Source: Pseudoclavibacter helvolus (GTDB lineage Bacteria > Actinomycetota > Actinomycetes > Actinomycetales > Microbacteriaceae). From it: DNA of 64,000 bases. A program made the position numbers and the translations under genes. Each line of letters starts with the position of its first letter. The first letter of the stretch is position 1. Below the pieces are notes generated by a model that was not told the DNA's origin, searched no databases, and was given only the letters and a program-made list of their open reading frames with translations. Shown here one piece after another: positions 8,939 through 17,224 of this stretch. The stretch is from assembly GCF_014191305.1 (NCBI RefSeq), contig NZ_JACHWJ010000001.1, forward strand, positions 1,116,001 to 1,180,000, written 5' to 3'.

Positions 8939-9541
8939 ATGCAGACCACCTTGAAACTCACCCTGGCAGCCACCGCCGCCCTCTCACTCGCAATGCTGAC
9001 CGGGTGCTCCGGAGGCACAACGAGTGCGGCCCCCGAGCCCGCCACCGAGACCTCGGCCCCAGTAGAGCTCAGTGCCGTCCCCGACGTCACCGGGCTCGAC
9101 GGGGCGACCGCCAAAGACACACTTGAAGAGGCCGGATTCCTCGTCGCCATCGACGGCGGCGACGAAGACGTCCTCATGCCCTCCAACTGGACCGTCGACG
9201 CCTACTCGCCAACCGAAGCCGAACCCAGAGCGAAGATCACCCTGACGGTCTCCAAGACACCCACACCGCCCGCCGAAGCCACCGCCACCGGACTCACTGC
9301 TACCTACGCGCAAAGCGCCTGCACACAAGCTATCGACGCCGAGTTCCCCTTCGGTGCGGATCAGCACTGGATCCTCGGGAAGCTAGCCGAAGAACTTCAA
9401 GCGGACACCGACCGCTGGTTCTTCAAGGTCACCGTCGACGTCACCAACGCCTCCGGAGCCACTCAGCACGACGTCAACGTCGAGTGCTACGTCAGCGGCA
9501 CCAACGACGCCCCCAGCGTCGAACCCCTCGTGTACTACTAG
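8939..9541 (+). CDS. Secreted lipoprotein with a PASTA-like domain
   Basis: A signal peptide ends in the lipobox LTGC (cysteine at residue 23), so the mature protein should be lipid-anchored outside the cell. A Thr/Ala/Glu-rich linker leads to VPDVTGLDGATAKDTLEEAG and, later, ITLTVSK, the opening and closing strands of a PASTA domain (about residues 40-102). PASTA domains elsewhere bind peptidoglycan fragments. A second domain (about 115-200) has two cysteines. A GAAGGACGACG site precedes the ATG and a strong terminator follows, so it can be expressed alone from the prophage. It is likely lysogen-expressed cargo. Confidence 0.75.
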   Translation: MQTTLKLTLAATAALSLAMLTGCSGGTTSAAPEPATETSAPVELSAVPDVTGLDGATAKDTLEEAGFLVAIDGGDEDVLMPSNWTVDAYSPTEAEPRAKITLTVSKTPTPPAEATATGLTATYAQSACTQAIDAEFPFGADQHWILGKLAEELQADTDRWFFKVTVDVTNASGATQHDVNVECYVSGTNDAPSVEPLVYY

Positions 9542-9556
9542 ACGAGCGAACACAAC

Positions 9557-9597
9557 GAAACCGCCCCATCTCCACGAGGGAGATGGGGCGGTTTCTC
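9557..9597 (+). terminator. Terminator of the lipoprotein gene
   Basis: 17-bp arms (9557-9573 and 9579-9595) with a 5-nt loop lie 16 nt after the lipoprotein stop codon. This is one of the strongest hairpins in the prophage, and the short TTTC run follows it on the plus strand. Confidence 0.75.
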
Positions 9598-9666
9598 GGA
9601 TCGATCCGGCCCTAGTCACACGCCCCGACCCTAGGAGACAAGTGCAGGCTCGGTTAATCTGAGCGC

Positions 9667-9834
9667 ATGGCAAGACTGATCTACTGGGGAGTGCTCACGA
9701 TCGTGGGCGCTCTATTCCTTCTGCTCGGTCAGGGCCTCTTCGTTCAGGTTCCAGCGGCTCTACTGTTCGCGTATTCAGTCCTGGCGATGGGGCGGGCGGC
9801 TCGAACGTCTGAGTCTGGCTCACCGTCTCGTTGA
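9667..9834 (+). CDS. Putative 55-residue membrane protein
   Basis: An ATG at 9667 opens a 55-codon frame ending in TGA. The product has two hydrophobic stretches (YWGVLTIVGALFLLL and VPAALLFAYSVLAM) and a polar tail. It is antisense to the 3' 140 bases of the 9695-10297 gene on the other strand. It could be a small cargo membrane protein or a chance frame; the hydrophobic pattern is the only support. Confidence 0.35.
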   Translation: MARLIYWGVLTIVGALFLLLGQGLFVQVPAALLFAYSVLAMGRAARTSESGSPSR

Positions 9835-10297
9835 TCATCTGCTGGACGTCGTCCTCGGTGATCGTCTCGTTCTGGTTCCAGCTGGTGAAGAGCGCCATGA
9901 GCGCAATCAGGACGGCCACCCAGTCGGCAACACTGCCGTACTGCGACCGATCGACTTTCTCGAGAGCAACAGCACCCACCGGTGTGGCGGCCAATGCACG
10001 CTCCACGTTCTTGGCGATCCGCTCGTAATCGACTCCGGAGTCCGCGAGAGTCTCCGACGCCCACGCGAAAACAGTCCGCATGCGGCGCTGCTGCTGAGGA
10101 GTGGGCTTCAGATTCGCGTGCAGGTTGCCCTTGCTGTCATTCGTGTACGTGCCAGCAATGATCGTGGCCATCTGCCCACACATCGGACAATTCGTCGAAC
10201 CGCCATCCATCGTGAAGTTCCCAGGGCCCTCGATGTGCACTACGCCGTGCACCGCAATAGGCCCGTGTTTTGGACAGTCGGCGATGATCTCGGTCAT
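9695..10297 (-). CDS. Zinc-ribbon membrane protein of unknown function
   Basis: The N-terminus holds CPKHG and CPMCGQ, a likely zinc ribbon (Cys at about 8, 37 and 40). A helical linker follows, then a hydrophobic segment (VADWVAVLIALMALFTS, about residues 125-141) and a polar C-terminal tail. It is the last minus-strand gene after the lysis cassette and is separated from the holin by a terminator, so it may have its own promoter. Function not recognised. Confidence 0.65.
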   Translation of the reverse strand: MTEIIADCPKHGPIAVHGVVHIEGPGNFTMDGGSTNCPMCGQMATIIAGTYTNDSKGNLHANLKPTPQQQRRMRTVFAWASETLADSGVDYERIAKNVERALAATPVGAVALEKVDRSQYGSVADWVAVLIALMALFTSWNQNETITEDDVQQMINETVSQTQTFEPPAPSPGLNTRTVEPLEPERRGPDRAEGIERPRS

Positions 10298-10323
10298 GTC
10301 GTTAACCTAGGGCACGATGAAAC

Positions 10324-10383
10324 CGCCCCCTCCCGCGAAGCGTCGTCCCGGGTGTCCGGGATCGCTTCAGCGAGAGGGGGCGA
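10324..10383 (-). terminator. Terminator after the lysis genes
   Basis: Outer arms (10324-10333 and 10373-10383) enclose a second hairpin (GAAGCG...CGCTTC). On the minus strand it follows the holin gene and leads into GGTTTC. It probably ends the late operon. Confidence 0.6.
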
Positions 10384-10421
10384 AGTCGTAAAGATCGGGT
10401 GTTGGATTATTCGCGATCTAT

Positions 10422-10739
10422 TCAGGCGGCGTGCTTGCCGCCAACGTTCTGCAGGGCCGTGCTGGTGCCGGTCGGCTTCCAGATGCCGTAGTGCATCCCG
10501 ACCGCGATGAGGAACGTCGGGAGCGCGAGCAGGAGCCCCGTGCCAACGTCGTACAGGGTGCCGCCCTGCCACGCGGAGATCGCCTCCGCGAGCAGCGCCG
10601 ACACGAGCGAGAGCCCGGCAAGGAGCCACGCCTTCGTCGCGCTCGAAGTGACCCGCGTGGTGACGAGGCCCACAAGCAGCGGGAGGATCACGGCAAGCAC
10701 CAGCTGGCCGATGAGGACGGGGTCGAGGGTGAAGATCAC
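10422..10739 (-). CDS. Phage holin
   Basis: The 105-residue protein has three hydrophobic segments (about residues 9-28, 38-53 and 64-83) and a short charged C-terminus, the usual shape of actinophage holins. Holins open the membrane so that the endolysin can reach the wall. It is the last gene of the late operon, directly after the coiled-coil membrane protein and the amidase. Confidence 0.8.
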   Translation of the reverse strand: MIFTLDPVLIGQLVLAVILPLLVGLVTTRVTSSATKAWLLAGLSLVSALLAEAISAWQGGTLYDVGTGLLLALPTFLIAVGMHYGIWKPTGTSTALQNVGGKHAA

Positions 10740-11263
10740 GTCTCGTCTACCTTTCGTTCGAGCGCGCGCTCTCGCTTGCGCAGTTCTTTGAGTTCTTCGT
10801 CGTGGGTGTCGAGCTTGTCCGCATGCCGGCCGAGGTCTTTGCGGATGCCGCGCACGTCAGCGGCTCCCGCCTCGAATCGGTTCTCCATGCGGTCCCAGAG
10901 GTTCTGGATCTTGTCGAGCAGCTGGTCGTGTTTGGCGTCCATGTCGTCGCGCATCACCCCCGAGTGGGAGTTCTGCACCTGGTCCTGGACGGCCGCAGCC
11001 GATTTTGAGGTACGCAGCAGGATCGGCCAGAGAATCGCCGAGACCGCGCCGACCTGGATCAGAGTGACCTCCACGAGCTTCCCCGAGAGCATCGGCTTCC
11101 CGTCGGCCCCGTCAATCGCTCCGAGAGCGATGACGAAAACGACGACGCCGACCGTCGTGACTGCCGTCCACATGAGCGACCGGTTTCGCTTCTGCGTGTG
11201 CGGGTTCGCGGTCGGATCGTGGATCGCGCGAACCGGCCGCGAAGACGTGGACGGTTCCGACAT
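10736..11263 (-). CDS. Membrane protein with C-terminal coiled coil, lysis cassette
   Basis: The ATG at 11263 overlaps the amidase stop. The 175-residue product has two membrane segments (about residues 31-50 and 66-83), then a long charged heptad-like region (about 95-175) rich in Lys, Asp, Glu and Leu. Its place between endolysin and holin, and the overlaps at both ends, suggest a second holin or a holin regulator. The family is not recognised with certainty. Confidence 0.7.
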   Translation of the reverse strand: MSEPSTSSRPVRAIHDPTANPHTQKRNRSLMWTAVTTVGVVVFVIALGAIDGADGKPMLSGKLVEVTLIQVGAVSAILWPILLRTSKSAAAVQDQVQNSHSGVMRDDMDAKHDQLLDKIQNLWDRMENRFEAGAADVRGIRKDLGRHADKLDTHDEELKELRKRERALERKVDET

Positions 11264-12102
11264 CAGGCGCCGAGCTTCTCGGCGATCCGGTGGAGGATGC
11301 CGCCCTTCTTCGCGTCGCTGAGGTCGTTGATCACGCCTCGCACGATGTACGAGCCGTTCGCCTCGCGGGCGAGCTCCGACACAGCGGAGATATCGGCGTC
11401 GTTCATGCGAACGGGCTTGACCTCGAGGCCGAGCTGCGCGCGCATCGTCTGGATGGACGCAACGCGGGACATGGAGGCGATGTGCGCGACGCCACCTTCG
11501 TAGACGTAGAGCGCGCCAGTCTGTGCGCTCTGGATGAGGACGGGAACGGACATGATTTCCTCCAGCTGCTGGTTGAGTGATGGTGTGCCGGCAACGAGGG
11601 CCTGGCGCTTCCGCTCGGCCTCGTTCCCGATGTAGTCGAGCGGCATTCCGCCCGGGCATGCGGTCGAGTAGGAGACGCCCCAGCGGCCGAGCATTTCGCG
11701 GTGGCCGTAGAGGTTGGAGCGGCTGATCGTGAAGCCGTTTCGGAAGGCGACGTCGGCGGCGAGTGTGGCGATCGCCTCGATGTTCTCGGGCGACTGCGGC
11801 CACCCGGATGCGTCGCCGACGGCGGCGTTGACGCACTCCATCGTGAAGGCCTGCGAGTCGCGCGACGCGGACCCGGAGGTCCAGGCGCGCGACTCTTCCT
11901 CGACGACCTCGTACAGCTGCCCGCGGGGGCCGACGACGGCGTTGGCGGACACCTGACGGGATCCGCTCGTCATTATGTTGATGGTCTGGGAGGCGGAGCC
12001 GTTCGCGGTGTGGTGGAGCTGGAGCTCGATGATGCGCGACCCGAAGCGCGAGGACTTCTGGTGCGTGGGGTGCGTGCTCGTGTAGAGCGTCGACCTAGAC
12101 AA
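11263..12102 (-). CDS. Endolysin, N-acetylmuramoyl-L-alanine amidase
   Basis: The enzyme cuts the amide bond between N-acetylmuramic acid and the stem peptide. The N-terminal part is an Amidase_2 (PGRP-like) domain: IIELQLHHTANGSAS gives a zinc His, LYGHREMLGRW a second, and STACPGG a third ligand region. A C-terminal domain (about residues 185-279) probably binds the cell wall. The TTG start at 12102 was chosen because GAGGAGCG lies at good spacing in front of it; it overlaps the upstream stop. Confidence 0.9.
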   Translation of the reverse strand: MSRSTLYTSTHPTHQKSSRFGSRIIELQLHHTANGSASQTINIMTSGSRQVSANAVVGPRGQLYEVVEEESRAWTSGSASRDSQAFTMECVNAAVGDASGWPQSPENIEAIATLAADVAFRNGFTISRSNLYGHREMLGRWGVSYSTACPGGMPLDYIGNEAERKRQALVAGTPSLNQQLEEIMSVPVLIQSAQTGALYVYEGGVAHIASMSRVASIQTMRAQLGLEVKPVRMNDADISAVSELAREANGSYIVRGVINDLSDAKKGGILHRIAEKLGA

Positions 12103-12484
12103 GGCGCTCCTCCTCGGGGATCTCAACGAACGGAAGTGCTTCGATGGGCTTGCCCTCGAAGCGGGGACCTTCCCAGCGGATGACGAACACCCAGGCGACT
12201 TCGCAGGAGTCCTCTGGCTCGAGGTCTCCGATGCGCGCGGCGCCGGGGACGTCGTGCGCGACCGTGATGCCGGGGTGCTCCGACTCTGGGTGTCGGTCGA
12301 AGTACGCGGCGAGCTCCTGGTTCGCCTCGCGCGACAGGTCGGGGTGGTCGAAGGGGATGCGGAAGCGTCCGTCTTCGGTGGTGATCGTGAGGGCGGTGAA
12401 CCGCCCGTCGGTGTCCTGTTCGAGGACGTCGAGCAGGCCGCTGAGGTGCTGTCCCTCGGGGAGCAGCGCGAGCGCTTCAGACAT
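12095..12484 (-). CDS. Phage protein of unknown function
   Basis: The ATG at 12484 follows GGAG in GGAGTCATCAC. The 129-residue acidic product contains LTITTEDGRFRIPFDHPDLS and a C-terminal strand-rich stretch ending in several Glu residues. No family is recognised. It lies between the fibre gene terminator and the amidase, so it may be co-expressed with lysis genes or be part of the tail tip. Confidence 0.65.
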   Translation of the reverse strand: MSEALALLPEGQHLSGLLDVLEQDTDGRFTALTITTEDGRFRIPFDHPDLSREANQELAAYFDRHPESEHPGITVAHDVPGAARIGDLEPEDSCEVAWVFVIRWEGPRFEGKPIEALPFVEIPEEERLV

Positions 12485-12506
12485 GTGATGACTCCTGGTT
12501 TGCATG

Positions 12507-12535
12507 AGAAAAGCCCCGCCGGAGGGCGAGGCTTG
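12507..12535 (-). terminator. Terminator after the collagen-like fibre gene
   Basis: 10-bp arms (about 12511-12520 and 12525-12534) with a 4-nt loop lead into TTTT on the minus strand. It separates the tail-fibre genes from the lysis group. Confidence 0.65.
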
Positions 12536-12550
12536 AGAGATGAGACGAAG

Positions 12551-13575
12551 CTAGACGGCAGTCCGCGCCCAGAGTGCGGGGAGGTGTCCGCCGCCCCACC
12601 CGTTCGGGCTGTTGGTAACTCCGGCCGAAGTCAGCGAAGCCGCATCCAGGCCAGGTAGGTCCACAGTCACCGGCAGCGAACCGTTCGCCCACCAGATCGA
12701 CTGGCGAGCGTCCGCGGGCGGCCATGAGAGCCCTTGCGTCTGCGGTCCACCGAAGTACGGAGCACCTGCCACCCAGTTCCCGGTGTTGCTGGCCGTGTAC
12801 GCCCCGTACATGTATTGGCCTGCGGGGAGCACCCACCGGCCCGCAATCTCTTTGAGGCCCGCCGACGAGAGGTCGAACGTGCCAATCGGCATGTACCGCC
12901 ACACTGTTCCGTCGAGTCGCCAGAGTTGGAGCAGGACGGTGACGCCCGCCGCTGCGCCCACCGCTCGGATGCAGAAGCGGTCATAAACGCGCGATGAAGC
13001 CATGACGAGCGGCTGGACGATCGTCCCGCCTACCGAGCGCGCGGTCGCCGTGCTCCACGGCGGAATAACCACGTCAGCGTGACCGGCCGGCGCTTGCGGC
13101 ACGGGGAAACCCGCCACACCGTCGCGTCCGGCTGGCCCAGGCACAGTCGAGGCAGCCCCGGGAGGCCCCACAGGGCCGGGAACCGTCGACGCAGCACCAG
13201 GTGGGCCAGTCACCCCCGGAGGACCGACCGGACCGGGCACCGTCGACACTGGCCCCTCGGGGCCGCGCTCGCCAGGAGGGCCAACAGGACCGGGCACGGT
13301 GGAGTCAGCACCGTCACGGCCGTCGACCCCGTCACGCCCAGGCGCTCCCTGCGGGCCTGGCACGACCGAGTCGGCACCGTCCCGCCCCGGAACTCCGTCG
13401 ACGCCGTCACGGCCAGGCAGGCCGCGCTCACCGTCAACGCCATCGCGTCCGGCAGGACCAGGAGGGCCAACCGGGCCAGGGGGCCAGGCTCGCCGTCAAT
13501 GCCGGGCCGGGGCGCGGGCATATCGCCCACCGTTCCGGATACCGGTCCCGCGTCGGTGATGTTGCCCTCGATCAT
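12551..13575 (-). CDS. Collagen-like tail fibre, reading frame split by a shift
   Basis: The ATG at 13575 overlaps the upstream stop and begins [20 protein letters not shown]. After GIDGEPGP the Gly-X-Y pattern continues only in another frame: an extra base, or a -1 slip, is needed at a run of five C (13479-13483, G on the plus strand). The second frame then gives an unbroken collagen-like stalk (down to about position 13110) and a C-terminal domain of about 180 residues that presumably binds the receptor. The shift could be a sequencing error, a mutation, phase variation or programmed slippage. Confidence 0.75.
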
Positions 13576-13913
13576 TCCGTGACCCCCTCGCCCCAGGTGA
13601 TGACGCCCTTGCCGATCGAGATCGGGCCGGCCGGGCCGTCGCCCTTCACGTCCCACCGCCACGCGACCTCGCCGAGCTCGTCGCCGAAGTCGTCAGCGGA
13701 CGGCGCCGAGATGCGGAAGATGCCCTGCGCCTTCTCTGAGTCGTCCACCGCGAGCACGACGACTCGATCGCCGTGCTTCGCGGTTCCGCGGAAGTTCGAC
13801 CAGTCCGTAAAGTCGAACGGCTGTCCGCTCGACTTGATCTGGAACCGACGCGACCACGCATCCGAGCCGTACGCCGTGTAGCAATTGCCGAAGTCGTACG
13901 GGAATCCCTGCAT
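13572..13913 (-). CDS. Tail-fibre-associated protein
   Basis: The ATG at 13913 follows GAGGACGAAG. The 113-residue product (MQGFPYDFGNCYTAYG..., with FDFTDWSNFRGTAKHGDRVV) looks beta-rich and ends in an ATGA overlap with the collagen-like fibre gene. Similar small proteins precede fibres in actinophages, but I cannot name the family. It may be a fibre connector. Confidence 0.65.
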   Translation of the reverse strand: MQGFPYDFGNCYTAYGSDAWSRRFQIKSSGQPFDFTDWSNFRGTAKHGDRVVVLAVDDSEKAQGIFRISAPSADDFGDELGEVAWRWDVKGDGPAGPISIGKGVITWGEGVTE

Positions 13914-13927
13914 GCTCTTCGTCCTCC

Positions 13928-15907
13928 TTAGCCGACGACGTTGCCCACGGCGTCGAGCCACCGCGTGCCGTCCGACCAGATCGGCCGGTTGAGGTTCGTG
14001 TCGAACAGGAACGCGCCCGCCTCGACGCTCGCCGCGGTGGGGCGGCCAGACGTCGTACTCGTGGCGCCCTTAATCGGGTACGTCGCGCGCAGCTGCCCGT
14101 TTGAGCGGCGGATGACGATGCCACCACCCGAGATGAACGTGCCCGAGTTGTCGTAACGCACGAACTCGAGGTCGCCACCGGTGTTGCCGCTGCCCTCGGC
14201 GGTGTTTGACATGCGGAACGCCCACCGGTCGACGCCGTCCGTCTGGAACACGATCGTCCGGTACGTGGCGGTGGGGCCGGTCATGCGCAGGAGCGCCGCT
14301 GCCGTGCCGCCGATGGTTACGCGCGAGGCGATGTCCACGTTGCGGTTATAGATCTTCGTGTTGCCGTTCTCTGGTGTCTCCTGCAGCTGCTGACGGTTGC
14401 CGACTGCGGTGTTGTGGAGCATCGTGCCGTTCGTCACGCCGGCCAGGTTGACCGCCCAGTTCATCACTGGCGTCGCCCTGTAGTCGACGATGATGTTGTG
14501 CGCCACGGTCGCGTTCGACACGGTGCCGGCGTATCCCGAGGTCATGGAGATGCCGTAGTTCTGCGACTGGTCGGTCGATGCGATCGCCGTGCCCGTCAGG
14601 TTCGTCGCCGAACCGGGGTTGATGATCGTGTTCCCGATCACCGCGATGCCGTCGACGCCACGGAACGAGACGCCACCGCGAGGCGGATCGATGAACGTGT
14701 TCCCCGAAATCGTCACGTTGCGGGCGAGGTGCGTGGGGCTGGCGAGGTTCCCCGAGGGCCAGCCAGTGACCGAGACGCCGCGGCCGTGGATCGCGTTCTG
14801 CTCATCGACCGGACCGCGGTAGAAGCGGTCAGCGGTGTTGCCGATCACCGTCACGTTGCGAGGCCCGTCGTCGAGGCTGATCGCCCCGTACCCGGTGCCC
14901 GAGATGTTGTTCGCCGCGACGAGGATGCGCTCGGGGCCGCGGCCACCCTCGAAGCCGGCCGTCCAGATTCCCCAGTAGCAGGAGTCCTCGATGCGGTTGC
15001 CGATGACCGTCACTGACTGGCATCCGCGGGACACGGACACACCGTTGTCGCGCGAGCGCCGGACGAGGTTGTTCGTGAACTGCACGTCGGCGCAGTAGAT
15101 GAAGCCGGAGTCGAGGCAGTTCTCGACGAGGGAGTTCGTGACCTTCGCGTACCCCTTGACGCCCTGGAAGTACATCGGGAGGCCGGTGGCGAGGTTCTTG
15201 AAGGCGCAGGAGTCGATCTGGATGTCGGTGCACGATTTGCCGGTGGGAAGCGGCCCCATCGTGTCCTCAGCCCAGGCGCCGGTCGCGCGGATGGCGATGT
15301 TGAATGACACCCCCGACGTCGTTCGACCGCGCTGCGGGGCCGTCGTGTCGTCGACGGCGTTCCCGAGGAAGGTGATGCCGTAGAAGGTGATGCCGCGGGC
15401 GTTGCCGGTCGAGTTCGCGAACGCGGAGTCGATCGCTTCCATGCCCTTGATGGTTGTCGCGTCGCGGCCGTTCCCTGAGATCGTGCAGTCCGTGAGGCCT
15501 GAGTAGTCCACAGGGACGTGGAACAGGTACGAGTTCGATTTGCCGAGCACTCGTCGGATGCCGAACGACTTCGCCTTGTTGATCGCACGCTGCCACGACT
15601 CCGACGCGGAGAGGTCCGTGGGGAGGCGCAGCGCGTCGACGTCGACCGTGGACTGCTGGTCGTACTGGTTGTTCAGCGCGGACCGCGTGAGCGACGTCGT
15701 CGCCGCGACGTAGGTCGCGAACGCGGTGTCGTTCTCGACGGCGTTCGTGCCCGGGAGGCCCTGCGGACCTTGCACCATCCCGACGTTGCGCGGGAAGAGC
15801 ATGCCGTTCTTGATCTCATCGAGCCAGAGCGCGCCGAGTGTGATGCGAGGCGTCTGCACGCCGTTGCCGCGCGGCCCCTTGATGTTTGCGAGAGTCTTGT
15901 CGACCAC
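13928..15907 (-). CDS. Right-handed beta-helix tailspike
   Basis: The 659-residue protein opens with a short collagen-like linker (GMVQGPQGLPGTN). From about residue 120 to 500 it has many repeated strands of the form V-x-I-x-x-N-x-I/F, such as SVTVIGNRIEDSCYWG and NVTISGNTFID, which are parallel beta-helix (PbH1) repeats. A C-terminal domain (about 530-659) probably drives trimer formation. Such spikes bind or cut surface polysaccharide. A depolymerase activity is plausible, but no catalytic residues can be assigned. Confidence 0.85.
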   Translation of the reverse strand: MVDKTLANIKGPRGNGVQTPRITLGALWLDEIKNGMLFPRNVGMVQGPQGLPGTNAVENDTAFATYVAATTSLTRSALNNQYDQQSTVDVDALRLPTDLSASESWQRAINKAKSFGIRRVLGKSNSYLFHVPVDYSGLTDCTISGNGRDATTIKGMEAIDSAFANSTGNARGITFYGITFLGNAVDDTTAPQRGRTTSGVSFNIAIRATGAWAEDTMGPLPTGKSCTDIQIDSCAFKNLATGLPMYFQGVKGYAKVTNSLVENCLDSGFIYCADVQFTNNLVRRSRDNGVSVSRGCQSVTVIGNRIEDSCYWGIWTAGFEGGRGPERILVAANNISGTGYGAISLDDGPRNVTVIGNTADRFYRGPVDEQNAIHGRGVSVTGWPSGNLASPTHLARNVTISGNTFIDPPRGGVSFRGVDGIAVIGNTIINPGSATNLTGTAIASTDQSQNYGISMTSGYAGTVSNATVAHNIIVDYRATPVMNWAVNLAGVTNGTMLHNTAVGNRQQLQETPENGNTKIYNRNVDIASRVTIGGTAAALLRMTGPTATYRTIVFQTDGVDRWAFRMSNTAEGSGNTGGDLEFVRYDNSGTFISGGGIVIRRSNGQLRATYPIKGATSTTSGRPTAASVEAGAFLFDTNLNRPIWSDGTRWLDAVGNVVG

Positions 15908-15919
15908 AGGTCAGCCCTT

Positions 15920-16393
15920 CTAGAGAATCAGGATCAGCTCGCCGGTGCCCGTATACGTGCCCGGGTCCGGGTCGCCATCAACGGCGCAGAGCCACCAGCC
16001 GCGGTACGTGGGATCTGAGAGGCGGGGGTGCTCGAGCTGGACCCGCACGTTCGCCGGCGACAGCGGCATGTCGAGGAGCTCGGAGACGTCACCGCCGAGC
16101 GCGTTGACGTGGAGCGGGTACTGGATCTCTGCCCACCCTTGCGGGGAGCCGTCGATCCAGTCGATGGACATGATGAAGTGGCACGGCGGGCGCAGATCGG
16201 TGGTGTTCGCAAGGTTCGCGGTGCCCTTGCCCGTCACCGGGTCAATCTCGTTCCACGGCACCACCACGCGGCGCACCAGCACCCCATCGGGACCGATCGC
16301 GCCCTGACGCGACGGCGTGAAGATGACATTCGCCCGGATGTCGCGCGTCGGCGAGAGGCCAAACGTCTTGAGCGTGAACGTGACGTTAGGCAC
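15920..16393 (-). CDS. Minor tail protein of unknown function
   Basis: The GTG at 16393 overlaps the previous stop and has a GAGG upstream; the first in-frame ATG, at 16441, would overlap more. The 157-residue product is beta-rich (VPNVTFTLKTFGLSPTRDIR, GELILIL at the end). It lies in the tail-tip module between the M23 peptidase pair and the tailspike, so a structural role at the tail tip is likely. Confidence 0.65.
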   Translation of the reverse strand: MPNVTFTLKTFGLSPTRDIRANVIFTPSRQGAIGPDGVLVRRVVVPWNEIDPVTGKGTANLANTTDLRPPCHFIMSIDWIDGSPQGWAEIQYPLHVNALGGDVSELLDMPLSPANVRVQLEHPRLSDPTYRGWWLCAVDGDPDPGTYTGTGELILIL

Positions 16394-16625
16394 CGGCGTC
16401 AACCTCGTCCTGCAGTTGCTCGAGCTCCGTGTGCAGCCCATCGACCCAGGACTGCAACTCTCGAGGTTTCTTCGCGAAGCGGTTCATCGGCATCTCGTCG
16501 ACGTCACCATTCGCGCGCACGACGACCACCACGGGCTGAACGATGTACTTGACGACCCGCACCTCATCCCGAGGTGCCACATCATCTGTACCCATCTTCG
16601 TAGTCGTGTCTGTCTGTTCCGTCAT
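16386..16625 (-). CDS. Small tail-module protein
   Basis: A 79-residue product starting MTEQTDTTTKMGTDD, with a central strand-rich segment (VRVVKYIVQPVVVVVRANGD) and a C-terminal Glu/Leu/Gln helix that may form a coiled coil. It overlaps both neighbours by a few bases. Function unknown; a chaperone or connector for the tail tip is possible. Confidence 0.6.
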   Translation of the reverse strand: MTEQTDTTTKMGTDDVAPRDEVRVVKYIVQPVVVVVRANGDVDEMPMNRFAKKPRELQSWVDGLHTELEQLQDEVDAGA

Positions 16626-17215
16626 GCTCGCTCTCCCTGCGGTCGGTACATCTGATCGGCAGCGCGCGGGGAACCGACGTCGCTGACGCCGTACTCGCGG
16701 AGCACCTGCCTCGGGTTCAGGGCGATCGCCTTCCCAGGCCAGACCTTGATTGTCCGGAAGCACACGTGCGGGCCTCCGGCAGTGCCGCTCTGCCCGACCT
16801 CGCCGAGCTGCGTCGTGTGCGTGACAAGGTCGCCCACTTGAACGAGCGGCTCGTTCTGCAGGTGGTAGTAGTGCGTGACCATGAGGCCGTCACTCTCGAC
16901 GTCCTCGAGGTGCCGAATCTTCACGTAGTTGCCGGCACCGTCTTCGGCATCAGGGTCACCCTCCGCGACCGCGATGTCGACGACACCAGCAGCAGCGGCA
17001 TACACCGGTGTCCCGAGCGGGGCGCCGATGTCCAGCGCTGGATGCTCCTCGAACTCCCCCGGCGGCGCGTCTCGGCGCTGACGGGGACCGAATCCGCTAC
17101 CTGGTGTGAACCTCGCAAGCGTCATGTCGATCGGCCAGCGGAAGATGCGTTCTTCCGCGCTTGGCACGTACCGAACCTTGGGCGGGGCGACGAACCCGGC
17201 AGTCGTCTGCGACAT
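16622..17215 (-). CDS. M23-type peptidase with an altered metal ligand
   Basis: The fold signature of LytM-type peptidases is visible: EHPALDIG supplies the HxxxD pair, VTHYYHL the next His, and GPHVCFR sits where HxH is expected. In the last motif the second His, normally a zinc ligand, is Cys. Cys could still bind zinc, or the enzyme could be inactive. The 197-residue protein lacks a signal peptide, as expected for a tail-borne wall hydrolase. A second, intact M23 protein is encoded just upstream. Confidence 0.75.
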   Translation of the reverse strand: MSQTTAGFVAPPKVRYVPSAEERIFRWPIDMTLARFTPGSGFGPRQRRDAPPGEFEEHPALDIGAPLGTPVYAAAAGVVDIAVAEGDPDAEDGAGNYVKIRHLEDVESDGLMVTHYYHLQNEPLVQVGDLVTHTTQLGEVGQSGTAGGPHVCFRTIKVWPGKAIALNPRQVLREYGVSDVGSPRAADQMYRPQGERA

Positions 17216-17224
17216 CGGAGGCTC

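Noticed and set aside
13079-13881. Plus-strand open frames rich in Pro, Arg and Gly
   Set aside because: They are shadows of the collagen-like repeats read on the minus strand.
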